A stretch of DNA of 64,000 nucleotides from Zavarzinia marina. Its GTDB lineage: Bacteria > Pseudomonadota > Alphaproteobacteria > Zavarziniales > Zavarziniaceae. Where the stretch lies: contig NZ_JAKGSB010000001.1 in NCBI RefSeq assembly GCF_021568905.1, positions 62,001 through 126,000 of the forward strand. Direction: 5' to 3'. The notes under the pieces were generated by a model that saw only the letters and a list, made by a program, of their open reading frames with translations, searched no databases and was not told where the DNA came from. Both the position numbers and the translations under genes were made by a program. Of the stretch, positions 51,872 to 60,776 are shown one piece after another (position 1 is the stretch's first letter; each line of letters begins with the position of its first letter).

Positions 51872-54007
51872 CTATTTCGTCTCGAGCACGTGGCGGCCGT
51901 CCCAATCCTCGGGCGGGGGGGTGGCCATGAAGGCGCGGGCGCGGGCTTCGTAGAGGGCGGCGACCGGATCGGTCGCGGCCAGGGGCGCGAAGATGTCGGC
52001 GGCCATGGCGAAATCCCGCGCCAGATAGGCGTCGAGGCCGCGCTCGAAGGCCGCGAGAGCGGCAAGCCGTGCGGGGTCGACGCCGTCGCGCCGGCCGATC
52101 AGTTCGAAGATCGGCACCGGACGCGACTTGCCCTTGACCACCAGCCGGTCCAGCGGGCGGAGCACGAAACCGGCGCCCAGGCGTTCCGCCGTCGGGCCGC
52201 TGACGATGATGCTGGTGCCGTAGTGATTATTGGCGCTCTCGAGCCGCGAGGCGAGGTTCACCACGTCGCCGGTCACGGTGTAGTTGAGCCGTGTCCGCGA
52301 GCCCATGTTGCCGACGATGGCCTCGCCCGTGGCGATGCCGATGCGGGTGCCGAGGGGCTTCAGGCCGAAACCCGGCACCACCACGGCGCGGTTGAACTCG
52401 GCCAGCGTCGCCTGGGCCTCCAGCGCGGCCTCGGCCGCCAGGGTCTCGGCCTCTTCCTGCGACAGGGGGGCGCCCCAGATCGCCATCACGGCATCGCCGA
52501 TGAATTTGTCGATATAGCCTTCGCGCCGCTCGATCGCCTTGGTCAGCACGGTCAGATATTGGTTCACCACGTCGACGAAGCGTTCCGGTTCCGCCGCCAG
52601 ACGTTCGCTCAGCGAGGTGAAGCCGACCATGTCGGAGAAGAAGACGGTGACATGGCGCCGCTCACCCCCGAGGCGCAGTGCCGCCGGATCCTCCGCCAGG
52701 CGATCGACCAGGGCGGGGGCCAGATAATGGCGGAAGGCGTGATGGATGCGCCGGCGCCCGCCGTCCTCGATCACGAAGCGATAGGCATAGATCGCGGCGA
52801 AGAGCACCAGGGCGCCGATGCCCATGGGCAGGATCGGCACGACATGGCCGGCGGCAAAGGCCAGCACCGATCCGGCGAACAGCAGGCCGGCGGCCCCGGC
52901 GCCCGCCAGCGCCCCGACCGCCGGGCGCAGCCGGAAGAAGGCGACATCCAGCATCAGGAACCAAAGCAGGCAGAGGCCGGCGGCCAGCCCGATCGGCAGG
53001 GGGCGCAGCCACAGGTCCTTGGTCACCGTATTGATCGCGGCGGCATGGATCAGCACCCCGGGCATCGACGAGCGCTGGCCCAGCGGGCGGAAGCGTTCGG
53101 GCTCGGCGGCGATCCGGCAGCGTTCGGGATCGCGGCTGTTGTCGCCCTCGGTCAGGGCATAGCGTTTGGCGGCGCGGAAACGGTCCTCGATGTCGAGCAC
53201 TTCGCCGATCAGCACGATCTTGCCGGCGAAGGCACCCTTCAGGTAATCCGTGTCGTCCGCCTCGATGCAGGCGGCAATATCGGCCAGGCTGTAGGTCGGC
53301 ACGTCGCCGGGCCCGGTGTTGAAATTGATCAGGAAATCCTCGTCCGGCACCGCATGGCCGGCCCGGGCGGCAAGCTCGGTCCCGAAGGAGGTGACGCTCC
53401 CCACGCCCCCTTCGAGGGCGTATCGCGCGATATAGGTGCGCACCACGTCGTCATCGTCGAATTTCAGGTTCAGCAGGCGGATGTTGGCATCGCCTCGCGC
53501 CGCCAGGCGCTGGCCGCCATGGGGGCGCAGCACCTCGCGCGACAGGCGCGCCTCGCCCAGCACCAGCTTGCCGGCATCGGCGGCCCGGCGCAGGCTGACC
53601 AGGAACGGCCGGTCGCGCCCGGGCAGCAGGTCGGGCCGGTCCAGGGTGACGGGAAAGATCACGTCGAAGCCGACGGCGCGGGCGCCCGCGCCGACCGCGG
53701 CGTCGAGGATGCGGGCCAGTTGCGGCGTCCACGCCACCTTCGGGGTCTGGGCGAAGGGCGGGACGTGATAGGTCTGCTCGTCGATCGCGACCAGCACGAC
53801 GTCGGACTCTTCGGGCGGGAACAACGGCCCGAACAGGGCATGGCGCGCGGGGATCAGGAAATCGATCCCCGCGCGGCCCAGGAAGTCGAAGGGCCCCGCG
53901 ACCGTGAACAGGGTCAGCAGCAGCGCCAGCGCGCCGGAAACACCGATGCGCGAGAGGGAGACCGCGCCGGATCCGCGATCCTTTCCTTGCCCCTCAGGGC
54001 TTGGCAA
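51872..54007 (-). CDS. CHASE2-domain adenylate cyclase
   Basis: The 711-aa membrane protein has one N-terminal span, a periplasmic CHASE2 sensor (about 60-330), three spans (about 340-410) and a class III cyclase domain (about 455-650). Both metal Asp residues are present (FFSDMVGFTSLSERL and GDAVMAIWG), as is Lys in DKFIGDA. The transition-state Asn and Arg are in GDVVNLASRLE, so the enzyme should be active, making cAMP. The start is a TTG at 54007; no ATG or GTG lies before the first span. It overlaps the upstream gene by 14 bases. The ligand is unknown. Confidence 0.85.
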   Translation of the reverse strand: MPSPEGQGKDRGSGAVSLSRIGVSGALALLLTLFTVAGPFDFLGRAGIDFLIPARHALFGPLFPPEESDVVLVAIDEQTYHVPPFAQTPKVAWTPQLARILDAAVGAGARAVGFDVIFPVTLDRPDLLPGRDRPFLVSLRRAADAGKLVLGEARLSREVLRPHGGQRLAARGDANIRLLNLKFDDDDVVRTYIARYALEGGVGSVTSFGTELAARAGHAVPDEDFLINFNTGPGDVPTYSLADIAACIEADDTDYLKGAFAGKIVLIGEVLDIEDRFRAAKRYALTEGDNSRDPERCRIAAEPERFRPLGQRSSMPGVLIHAAAINTVTKDLWLRPLPIGLAAGLCLLWFLMLDVAFFRLRPAVGALAGAGAAGLLFAGSVLAFAAGHVVPILPMGIGALVLFAAIYAYRFVIEDGGRRRIHHAFRHYLAPALVDRLAEDPAALRLGGERRHVTVFFSDMVGFTSLSERLAAEPERFVDVVNQYLTVLTKAIERREGYIDKFIGDAVMAIWGAPLSQEEAETLAAEAALEAQATLAEFNRAVVVPGFGLKPLGTRIGIATGEAIVGNMGSRTRLNYTVTGDVVNLASRLESANNHYGTSIIVSGPTAERLGAGFVLRPLDRLVVKGKSRPVPIFELIGRRDGVDPARLAALAAFERGLDAYLARDFAMAADIFAPLAATDPVAALYEARARAFMATPPPEDWDGRHVLETK

Positions 54008-54770
54008 TCGGCACCAGGCGGTTGGCCAGCGTGTCCGGCACCGCCAGCGTCGGGTCGACCGAGAAGCGCGCCAGGCCGATCACGGCCCCGCCCGAGCGGA
54101 CTTCGACCCGATAGGGCACATTGGCGTCGAGCGGCGGGGCGTCGGCCGGATATTCGACATGGCCCGCGGCGCCCTGGCCCGACCAGACGAGCTGGGCCGG
54201 CACCCGGCCGATGTTGTAGATGCGGACTTCCGCCGCGCCGCCGGCCAGCCAGCGGAAGGCCGGCGCGGGGGAGCGGATCACCCGGTCCTCTTCGGCCTCG
54301 CCGCCGAACGGGCTGCCGGTGCCGCGCACGGCGACCGCCCCGGCCTCCGTCGCGTCGGCGTCGATCCGGGCCATCGTCGTTTCGCAGTTCGGCGCTTCGG
54401 TCGCGCTGACCGTGCCGCCGACCGCGCGCGCGCCATTGGGCGAGAATTGCACGGTGCCGCCGGTGATGGTCTCGCTGCGGCAGCCCGACAGGTAGGAGAC
54501 GGTGAGGCGGCCGTCGGCGCCGAGGTCGATCGACTGGCCGGCGAAGACGAAATCCATGAACTGCAGCCCGCTGGCCGGCGCCGCGACATCCTCCACCACG
54601 GCGATGGCATTGGTGCCGAGATGGGCGAGGGGGGCCTGGGCACGGGCGACCTGACTCGCGGCGCCCATCAGCGCCAGCGCCACGGTCGCACCGGCCAAGG
54701 TGGCGAACGCCGGGCCGAATCGCCGGCCCGAACCATGTTCGTGTCCGGTCATCTGCTCGAGTTCAATCAT
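53994..54770 (-). CDS. Exported FecR-like protein paired with the cyclase
   Basis: The 258-aa protein has a signal peptide after about 18 polar residues (FATLAGATVALALMGAASQVARA). A FecR-like beta-rich domain follows (FVFAGQSIDLGADGRLTVSYLSGCRSETITGGTVQFSPNG), then a second beta domain. FecR-type proteins often precede CHASE2 cyclases and may present a signal to the periplasmic CHASE2 domain. ATG 54770 follows GGAAGG. Family assignment is by pattern only. Confidence 0.65.
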   Translation of the reverse strand: MIELEQMTGHEHGSGRRFGPAFATLAGATVALALMGAASQVARAQAPLAHLGTNAIAVVEDVAAPASGLQFMDFVFAGQSIDLGADGRLTVSYLSGCRSETITGGTVQFSPNGARAVGGTVSATEAPNCETTMARIDADATEAGAVAVRGTGSPFGGEAEEDRVIRSPAPAFRWLAGGAAEVRIYNIGRVPAQLVWSGQGAAGHVEYPADAPPLDANVPYRVEVRSGGAVIGLARFSVDPTLAVPDTLANRLVPIAKP

Positions 54771-54858
54771 GACAGCCTTCCAATCAAAAGGCGCCGCACA
54801 CCGGGCGGCGACACGAGTGGACGATAGGACGACCGGCGATGCAAGGCTGTGATGGCGG

Positions 54859-55983
54859 TCACCGAGTGCTGCTGAGGCCGCCGAAGCGCGGGTCGTCGCC
54901 GCCGATCGGCGCCGCATCGGTGAAGGCGGCGAAGGTCTCGGCGATCACCGCGCGGTCGAGATCGCGGGTGATGAAGACGATGCGGCTGCGCCGGTCCTCG
55001 CTCGGCCAGGCGGGCAGTTCGACCGCCGGGTGGAACAGCTCCTGCACCCCATGGATCGCCACCGGCCGCTCGTGCCCCGCCAGATTCACGATGCCCTTGA
55101 TGCGCAGCAGATTGGGCCCCCGGAAACTGGTCAGCACGTTCAGCCAGGATTCGAAGGCGAAGGGATCGATGGGCCGGTCGACGGTGAAGCAGAAGGCTTC
55201 GATGCGGTCGTCGTGGCGATTGACGTCGTGATGATGATGGTGGTCGTGATCGTGATGATGGCCACGATCGTGATCCGGGCCGTCATAGGCCTCGGCCCGG
55301 AGCCAGCGGCGCACGTCGGCACTCTTGGTCTCGGGATCGAACAGGCCGAGGCCGGTCAGGGCGCCGGGATCGACGGCGCCGGCCACCACGGGCAGCACGC
55401 GGGCGGCCGGGTTAAGGGCATGCAGCCGGGCTTCGAGCGCCGCCCGGGCTTCGGCATCGGCGAGATCGGTCTTGGTCAGCAGGATGCGGTCGGCCATGGC
55501 GACCTGTTTCACCGCTTCCTCATGGGCGTCCAGGGTGGCCATGGCATTGGCGGCATCGACCGTGGTCACCACGCCGTCCAGGCGATAGCGCGCGGCGACC
55601 AGGGGATCGGCCATCAATGTGTGGATGATGGGGGCCGGATCGGCCAGCCCCGTGGTCTCGATCACCACCCGGTCGAATTCCGGCACGTCGCCCCTGACCC
55701 GTTGCAGGAACAGGCGGCGCAGGGCGTCGATCAGATCGCCCTTCACGGTGCAGCACAGGCAGCCCGACTTCAGCAGGATCATCTCGTCCTTGGCGCTGGC
55801 GACCAGTTGATGGTCGAGGCCGATCTCGCCGAATTCATTGATGATCACGGCGGTGCGCGCCATGCCGGGATGGGCCAGCAGGCCGTTCAGCACGGTCGTC
55901 TTGCCGCTGCCGAGAAAGCCGGTCAGCAGGGTGACGGGGAGGCCGGCACTCTCGGTGCCGGAAAGCGGGGGCAGGTCGGTCAT
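54859..55983 (-). CDS. CobW-family GTPase with His-rich insert, Zur-box controlled
   Basis: The 374-aa G3E GTPase has Walker A GFLGSGKTT (22-30), CxCC at 75-78 (GCLCC), [11 protein letters not shown] and TKTD (170-173). A His/Asp tract spans about 237-258 with some 11 His, and CobW_C follows. It is a paralogue of the znu-operon GTPase (14325) and better suited to store or hand over zinc. The start codon is 7 bases from a Zur-like box with no ribosome-binding site between, so the mRNA may be leaderless. Confidence 0.88.
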   Translation of the reverse strand: MTDLPPLSGTESAGLPVTLLTGFLGSGKTTVLNGLLAHPGMARTAVIINEFGEIGLDHQLVASAKDEMILLKSGCLCCTVKGDLIDALRRLFLQRVRGDVPEFDRVVIETTGLADPAPIIHTLMADPLVAARYRLDGVVTTVDAANAMATLDAHEEAVKQVAMADRILLTKTDLADAEARAALEARLHALNPAARVLPVVAGAVDPGALTGLGLFDPETKSADVRRWLRAEAYDGPDHDRGHHHDHDHHHHHDVNRHDDRIEAFCFTVDRPIDPFAFESWLNVLTSFRGPNLLRIKGIVNLAGHERPVAIHGVQELFHPAVELPAWPSEDRRSRIVFITRDLDRAVIAETFAAFTDAAPIGGDDPRFGGLSSTR

Positions 55984-55990
55984 GGTGAAT

Positions 55991-56003
55991 GTTATAATAT
56001 CAC
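55991..56003 (-). promoter_or_regulatory. Zur-like zinc box before the second CobW gene
   Basis: On the coding strand GTGATATTATAAC matches GTTATA-N-TATAAC with one mismatch. The wider AATGTTATAATATCACATT (55988-56006, plus strand) is a 19-base palindrome with one mismatch. It matches the znu box (11308-11320) at 12 of 13 bases. Confidence 0.8.
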
Positions 56004-56016
56004 ATTTTACCGGCGA

Positions 56017-56058
56017 TCAACCCGCCCCTGTCAACCCGCCCCTGTCAACCCGCCCCTG
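56017..56058 (+). repeat. Three perfect 14-bp tandem repeats
   Basis: TCAACCCGCCCCTG occurs three times without change at 56017, 56031 and 56045. The array lies between the Zur-like box and the end of the sapC-like gene. Its copy number may vary by slippage. Confidence 0.9.
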
Positions 56059-56072
56059 TCCGGGATTCCGCG

Positions 56073-56822
56073 TCAGCCGAGGCGCGACTGCAGACGCTCC
56101 ACCAGCATGGGCCAGCGGCGCAGCGAGATGAAATGGGCGACGATCGCGGTGATGAAGCCGCGCTTGGTCCAATCCAGCACGATTTCATCGGGCAGGTCGC
56201 GGAACTTCTGTTCGTCGACCACCTGGAAGCCGCTCATGGAGAAGCGCCGGCCCTTGCGGTCGTTCAGGTCGATGTTGCGCGGGGTCAGCAGATCGTGCTG
56301 GACCAGGGCTTCGCCGAAGGCGCGGGTGGCGACCAGCTGCTTCTGGAACGCTTCGCAGAAGGCAAGCGAGGTCTTGGCGAATTCCGTCGCCTCGCCGTTC
56401 TCGAACAGCGCCTGGCCGGCGGTCCCGCCCTCCGCCAGATTGGCGGCGGCGCGGTCGATGCACAGGGTCAGGCGGTCCTGTTCCGGCAGTTCCAGGAAGA
56501 TGAAGGGATAGCGCCGGACATAGGCGGGCACCGGCACGCCGGGCAGCCAGCGGCCCTTGAGGTCGAGGAAGAGGTTCTCGTTGTCCCGAAGGCCGACGAT
56601 CGCCACGGTCGAGGGCTGCGCCCCTTGCGTGAAGACGATGGGATAGGCGCCGGCGCAATCCAGGAATTCCTCGGCCACGATCGGGATGGCGTTGGACTTG
56701 GCGGCGAATTTCAGATGCTCGGGCGCCTTCACCCGCAGATTGCCGTGGGCGCCGGGGTTCAGCACCTCGGGCTTGGAATAGAACAGGGGAAGGGTGGGGG
56801 CCGGCTTGGCTTGTTCGGTCAC
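56073..56822 (-). CDS. SapC-family protein
   Basis: The 249-aa SapC-like protein is recognised by NAIPIVAEEFLDCAGAYPIVFTQG, NLFLDLKGRWLPGVPVPAYVRRYPFIF and TKRGFITAIVAHFISLRRWPMLVERL. SapC was named from the Campylobacter S-layer cluster, but its biochemical role is unknown. It has no signal peptide. The start is a GTG. In alphaproteobacteria sapC genes often neighbour RTX or S-layer-like genes, as here. Confidence 0.82.
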   Translation of the reverse strand: MTEQAKPAPTLPLFYSKPEVLNPGAHGNLRVKAPEHLKFAAKSNAIPIVAEEFLDCAGAYPIVFTQGAQPSTVAIVGLRDNENLFLDLKGRWLPGVPVPAYVRRYPFIFLELPEQDRLTLCIDRAAANLAEGGTAGQALFENGEATEFAKTSLAFCEAFQKQLVATRAFGEALVQHDLLTPRNIDLNDRKGRRFSMSGFQVVDEQKFRDLPDEIVLDWTKRGFITAIVAHFISLRRWPMLVERLQSRLG

Positions 56823-56901
56823 GTCTCGTCTCTGTTCTGTTGCAGGATCCGCCCGCTCCGGGCGGCGCCACTATAGGTGCGGGGCGCCTGTTGGGCGAGG
56901 T

Positions 56902-57297
56902 TCAATCTTCGCCGGAGGCCGGATCGCGCCCCAGTTCAGGGTGCTCCCGGGCCAGATCGCGCCGGATCAGGGCCATGTTGCGGCTGTTGGCGCGAAAGAG
57001 CACGTCGGCATAGTCGCCGACCAGCGGCAGCAGGCCGATCAGCACGTCGGCCCCGACGATGCCGGTCATGCGCAGCAGGGTGCGCCGCCGCACCCCGAGT
57101 CGCCAGCCTTCCACCACGAAGCCGAGGGATATGACCGCCGTGACCAGATCGCCCGCCACCGGCAGCAGCCCGATCATGGCATCGAGGCCGATGGGCCTGC
57201 GCACGATCGGCAGCATCCACCGCGCCTCCAACAGCCGGGCAAGCCCATCCAGCCGCCGCAGATGGCGGGCGAGCGTGGCGGGGTCGCGGTCCGTCAT
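56902..57297 (-). CDS. DUF4112 protein
   Basis: The 131-aa DUF4112 protein has LDGLARLLEARWMLPIVRRPIGLDAMIGLLPVAGDLVTAVIS and GADVLIGLLPLVGDYADVLFRANSRN, two copies of the IGLLP-x-x-GD pattern that form a membrane hairpin pair. The function is unknown. It lies between sapC and the RTX gene, all on the same strand. Confidence 0.82.
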   Translation of the reverse strand: MTDRDPATLARHLRRLDGLARLLEARWMLPIVRRPIGLDAMIGLLPVAGDLVTAVISLGFVVEGWRLGVRRRTLLRMTGIVGADVLIGLLPLVGDYADVLFRANSRNMALIRRDLAREHPELGRDPASGED

Positions 57298-57428
57298 GGC
57301 GGCGTTGGCTCGTCGGTCGTGGTCGTCGCCGCCAAGATGGGCAAGCCGAGCCCGATTGCCAAGAGGGGGAGGGCGCGCGCGTCGCCCCCCCCCTGACCGA
57401 TTGGCCCGAGGGGGTCTGGTGGTGTGGA

Positions 57429-60400
57429 TCAGACGAAGACGAAATCGCTCGCGTGGATGTTGGCGCCATTCACGATCTCGATGACCTCCTGGATGGCGCC
57501 GCTCGCCGAATTGACCTGCCAGTGGGTCGCGTCGACCTGGACGAAGCTCGCCCCTTCCGCCGCCGTGCCATAGCCGGTGAAGAGGAAACTGTCGCCCGTA
57601 TTGGCGCCGGCCCCCGCGAAATCGGTCACCACGTCGCCGTTCGCCTCTCCCGCCGCGAAGACGAAGACATCCTGGCCGCCACCGCCGCTCAGCGTGTCGG
57701 CGCCGGCGCCGCCGTCCAACGTATCGCCCCCGCCCAGGCCGTCGATCGTATCGTCACCGCCGAGGCCGGAGAGAACATTGGCACCCGCGCCGCCGGTGAT
57801 CGTGTTGGCGACGGCATTGCCGGTGGCGTCGATCGCCGTGCTCCGGGTCATGATGAGTTCCTCGATACCATTGCTCATCACGAAACTGGCACCGGCCATG
57901 ATCGTGTCGTAGCCGTCCCCGCCGACCTCGCTGGCGACGTCGCCGGAGGAGTCGACGATATAGGTATCGTCGCCGGTGCTGCCGCGCATGATGTCGTCGC
58001 CGGCGCCGCCGTCGAGCACGTCGTTGCCCGCCTCGCCGTAGACGAGATCGTCGTCATTGCCGCCGGACAGGACGTCGTCGCCGTCGCCACCTTCGAGGCG
58101 GTCCTCGCCGATGCCGCCGGAGATCGTGTCGTTGCCGTCTTCGCCCAGCAGGCGGTTGCCGCCGAGATTGCCGGAGAGCGTATTGTCGAGATCATTGCCG
58201 GTACCCGCGATGCCGACATCGCCGATCTGGTTCAGGTCCTCGATGCCGGCACCGAGTGTATAGGTGGCGGAGGCGATGACGATGTCGTGGCCGGACCCCG
58301 TGCTCTCGTCGGCGATATCGGTAATGATGTCGACGTCATAGGTATCGTCGCCTGCGCCGCCCACCATGGTGTCGCCACCGTCGCCGCCCTGAAGGTGATC
58401 GTTGCCGTCGCCGCCGAAGAGCGTGTCGACACCCGCCGCACCCTGCAGCACATCGTCGCCGGCCCCGCCGGTCAGCGTGTCTTCGCGGCCACCCGCGGAA
58501 AGGACATCGTTGCCGTCGCCGCCCGTTATGACATTGGCATAGGCGGTGCCGGTACCGGTGAAATTGCCCTCGCCGGTGTAGGTCAGGTTTTCCACGGTAT
58601 TGTCGAGTGCGAAGGCAGCAAGGGTGGTGACGACCGTATCCACCCCCTGATTGGCCACCTCCACGATCACGTCATCGGCGTCGTCCACCACATAGGTATC
58701 GTCGCCGAGGCCGCCGGTCAGCGTATCGGCGCCGGCCCCACCGTCGAGACTATTGGCACCGTCGTTCCCGACGAGCGTATCGCTGCCCGATCCCGCGATC
58801 AGATTTTCAATCGAGACGAGGGTTTCGGGTGATCCGCTCGCCATCGCCGTACCGGCGGACAGGTCGAGTGTCCAATCGGAGGAGGAATAGCTGAAATCGG
58901 CGGTGTCGCTTCCTTCACCACCATCGAAACTGTCGAAGCCTGTACTGCCGATCAGCATGTCGTCGCCCGCGCCGCCGCTGAGTGCGTCATCGCCATTGCC
59001 GCCGAGCAAGCGATCATCTCCGGCGTCACCGAAGAGTTGGTCGTTTCCATCGTCGCCCGCGAGGGTGTCGTTGCCGAGGCCGCCGTGAATAATGTCGCCA
59101 CCGTTGGTGCCAACAGCACTGTCGTCACCGTCCGTTATATCCAGAGCGATGACCATGTCGGCGATCGCCGACATGGTCCACACGGTGCCGTCGTCGAAAT
59201 GGACCTCCTCAACTCCCTGTGTGTCATTGAAGTATATTTGGCCATCGAGGAAGATGGTCCCGCCGTCGCTGGCGCCGGGCGAGGACTCGGCGATCACCAG
59301 TGTGATGTCCTCATCGCCGTTACGGATGAAGGAGACGTCGGCCGGGGCGATCCCATGGAGGATCAGTGTGTCGAAGTTACCGATCAGGTTCTCGTAGATG
59401 CTATCGTTTCCGTCGCCCCGGGCGTAGATATAGATGTCGTTGCCTTCGCCACCCCGCAGGGTGTCGTCGCCGAGACCGCCCTGAATGGTGTCGCCGCGAT
59501 TGGTGCCGACGACGGTGTCGTTGCCGTCGGTTTCGTATTGAGCGATGACCATGTCGGCGACCTGCGACTTGGTCCACACGGTGTCGTCGTCGAAATGGAT
59601 TTCTTCGACACCCGGCGTGTATTGAAAATACATCTGGCCATCGAGGAAGATGGTCCCGCCGTCGCCGGCGCCGGGCGAGGACTCGGCGATTACCAGCGTG
59701 ATGTCCTGATCTCCGTTACGGATGAAGGAGACGTCCGCCGTGGCGATCCCATAGAGGATCAATGTATCGGAGGCGCCGATGACGTTCTCGTATATGCTGT
59801 CGTTGCCGTCGCCCCGGGCGTAGATATAGACATCGTTGCCTTCGCCACCCCGCAGGGTGTCGTCGCCGAGACCGCCCTGAATGGTTTCACCACGATTGGT
59901 GCCGACGACGGTGTCGTTGCCGTCGGTTTCGTATTGAGCGATGACCATGTCGGCGACCTGCGACTTGGTCCACACGGTGTCGTCGTCGAAATGGATTTCT
60001 TCGACACCCTGAGCGCCTTGAAAATACACTTGGCCATCGAGGAAGATGGTCCCGCCGTCGCCGGCGCCGGGCGAGGACTCGGCGATTACCAGCGTGATGT
60101 CCTGATCTCCGTTACGGATGAAGGAGACATCGGCCGGGGCGATCCCATGGAGGATCAACGTGTCGAAGTCGCCGATCAGGTTCTCGTAGATGCCGTCGTT
60201 GCCGTCGCCCCGGGCGTAGATATAGACATCGTTGCCTTCGCCGCCCCGCAGGGTGTCGTTGCCGAGGCCGCCCTGAATGGTTTCACCACGATTGGTGCCG
60301 ACGACGGTGTCGTTACCGTCGGTTTCGTATTGAGCGATGACCATGTCGGCGACCTGCGACATGGTCCACACGGTGTCGTCGTCGAAATGGATTTCTTCGA

Positions 60401-60776
60401 CACCCTGAGCGCCCTGAAAATACACTTGGCCATCGAGGAAGATGGTCCCGCCGTCGCCGGCGCCGGGCGAGGACTCGGCGATTACCAGCGTGATGTCCTG
60501 ATCTCCGTTACGGATGAAGGAGACATCGGCCGGGGCGATCCCATGGAGGATCAACGTGTCGAAGTCGCCGATCAGGTTCTCGTAGATGCTGTCGTTGCCG
60601 TCGCCCCGGGCGTAGATATAGATGTCGTTGCCTTCGCCGCCCCGCAGGGTGTCGTTGCCAAGGCCGCCGGCAATGGCGTCGTCTCCGCTGGTGCCGGTAA
60701 TGGTGTCGTTTCCATTTGTGCCGGCGATGATGTCCTCTTCGTCGAAGAGGCCTTCTGCAAAAGCCATTACGTTCAT
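57429..60776 (-). CDS. RTX calcium-binding protein with four 132-aa repeats
   Basis: The 1115-aa protein starts with an RTX patch (NGNDTITGTSGDDAIAGG). Residues 41-568 are four tandem 132-aa units of the hemolysin-type calcium-binding-related domain (GDGNDSIYENLIG...DTLILHGIAPADVSFIRNGDQDITLVI). Further RTX nonapeptides of GGxGxDxLx type and cadherin-free beta segments make up about 569-1040. The C-terminus (VIEIVNGANIHASDFVFV) is a typical type I secretion signal. No type I exporter genes are in the window. Secreted calcium-folded surface or S-layer-like roles are likely, and no enzymatic domain is visible. Confidence 0.88.
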   Translation of the reverse strand: MNVMAFAEGLFDEEDIIAGTNGNDTITGTSGDDAIAGGLGNDTLRGGEGNDIYIYARGDGNDSIYENLIGDFDTLILHGIAPADVSFIRNGDQDITLVIAESSPGAGDGGTIFLDGQVYFQGAQGVEEIHFDDDTVWTMSQVADMVIAQYETDGNDTVVGTNRGETIQGGLGNDTLRGGEGNDVYIYARGDGNDGIYENLIGDFDTLILHGIAPADVSFIRNGDQDITLVIAESSPGAGDGGTIFLDGQVYFQGAQGVEEIHFDDDTVWTKSQVADMVIAQYETDGNDTVVGTNRGETIQGGLGDDTLRGGEGNDVYIYARGDGNDSIYENVIGASDTLILYGIATADVSFIRNGDQDITLVIAESSPGAGDGGTIFLDGQMYFQYTPGVEEIHFDDDTVWTKSQVADMVIAQYETDGNDTVVGTNRGDTIQGGLGDDTLRGGEGNDIYIYARGDGNDSIYENLIGNFDTLILHGIAPADVSFIRNGDEDITLVIAESSPGASDGGTIFLDGQIYFNDTQGVEEVHFDDGTVWTMSAIADMVIALDITDGDDSAVGTNGGDIIHGGLGNDTLAGDDGNDQLFGDAGDDRLLGGNGDDALSGGAGDDMLIGSTGFDSFDGGEGSDTADFSYSSSDWTLDLSAGTAMASGSPETLVSIENLIAGSGSDTLVGNDGANSLDGGAGADTLTGGLGDDTYVVDDADDVIVEVANQGVDTVVTTLAAFALDNTVENLTYTGEGNFTGTGTAYANVITGGDGNDVLSAGGREDTLTGGAGDDVLQGAAGVDTLFGGDGNDHLQGGDGGDTMVGGAGDDTYDVDIITDIADESTGSGHDIVIASATYTLGAGIEDLNQIGDVGIAGTGNDLDNTLSGNLGGNRLLGEDGNDTISGGIGEDRLEGGDGDDVLSGGNDDDLVYGEAGNDVLDGGAGDDIMRGSTGDDTYIVDSSGDVASEVGGDGYDTIMAGASFVMSNGIEELIMTRSTAIDATGNAVANTITGGAGANVLSGLGGDDTIDGLGGGDTLDGGAGADTLSGGGGQDVFVFAAGEANGDVVTDFAGAGANTGDSFLFTGYGTAAEGASFVQVDATHWQVNSASGAIQEVIEIVNGANIHASDFVFV
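59073..60656 (-). repeat. Four 396-bp in-frame tandem repeats
   Basis: Units 60656-60261, 60260-59865, 59864-59469 and 59468-59073 repeat every 396 bases; the marker AAGATGGTCCCGCCGTCG recurs at 60439, 60043 and 59647, and with near identity at 59251. Units 1 and 2 are almost identical, including silent sites; unit 4 is the most changed. Confidence 0.9.

Noticed and set aside
51890-54409. Open frame of 839 codons opposite the cyclase and FecR-like genes
   Set aside because: It is antisense to two recognisable genes, rich in Gly, Arg, Gln and His as expected of mirrored GC-rich codons, and has no domain.
56017-56058. CRISPR-like array
   Set aside because: The 14-bp units are directly adjacent without spacers and no cas genes are present.
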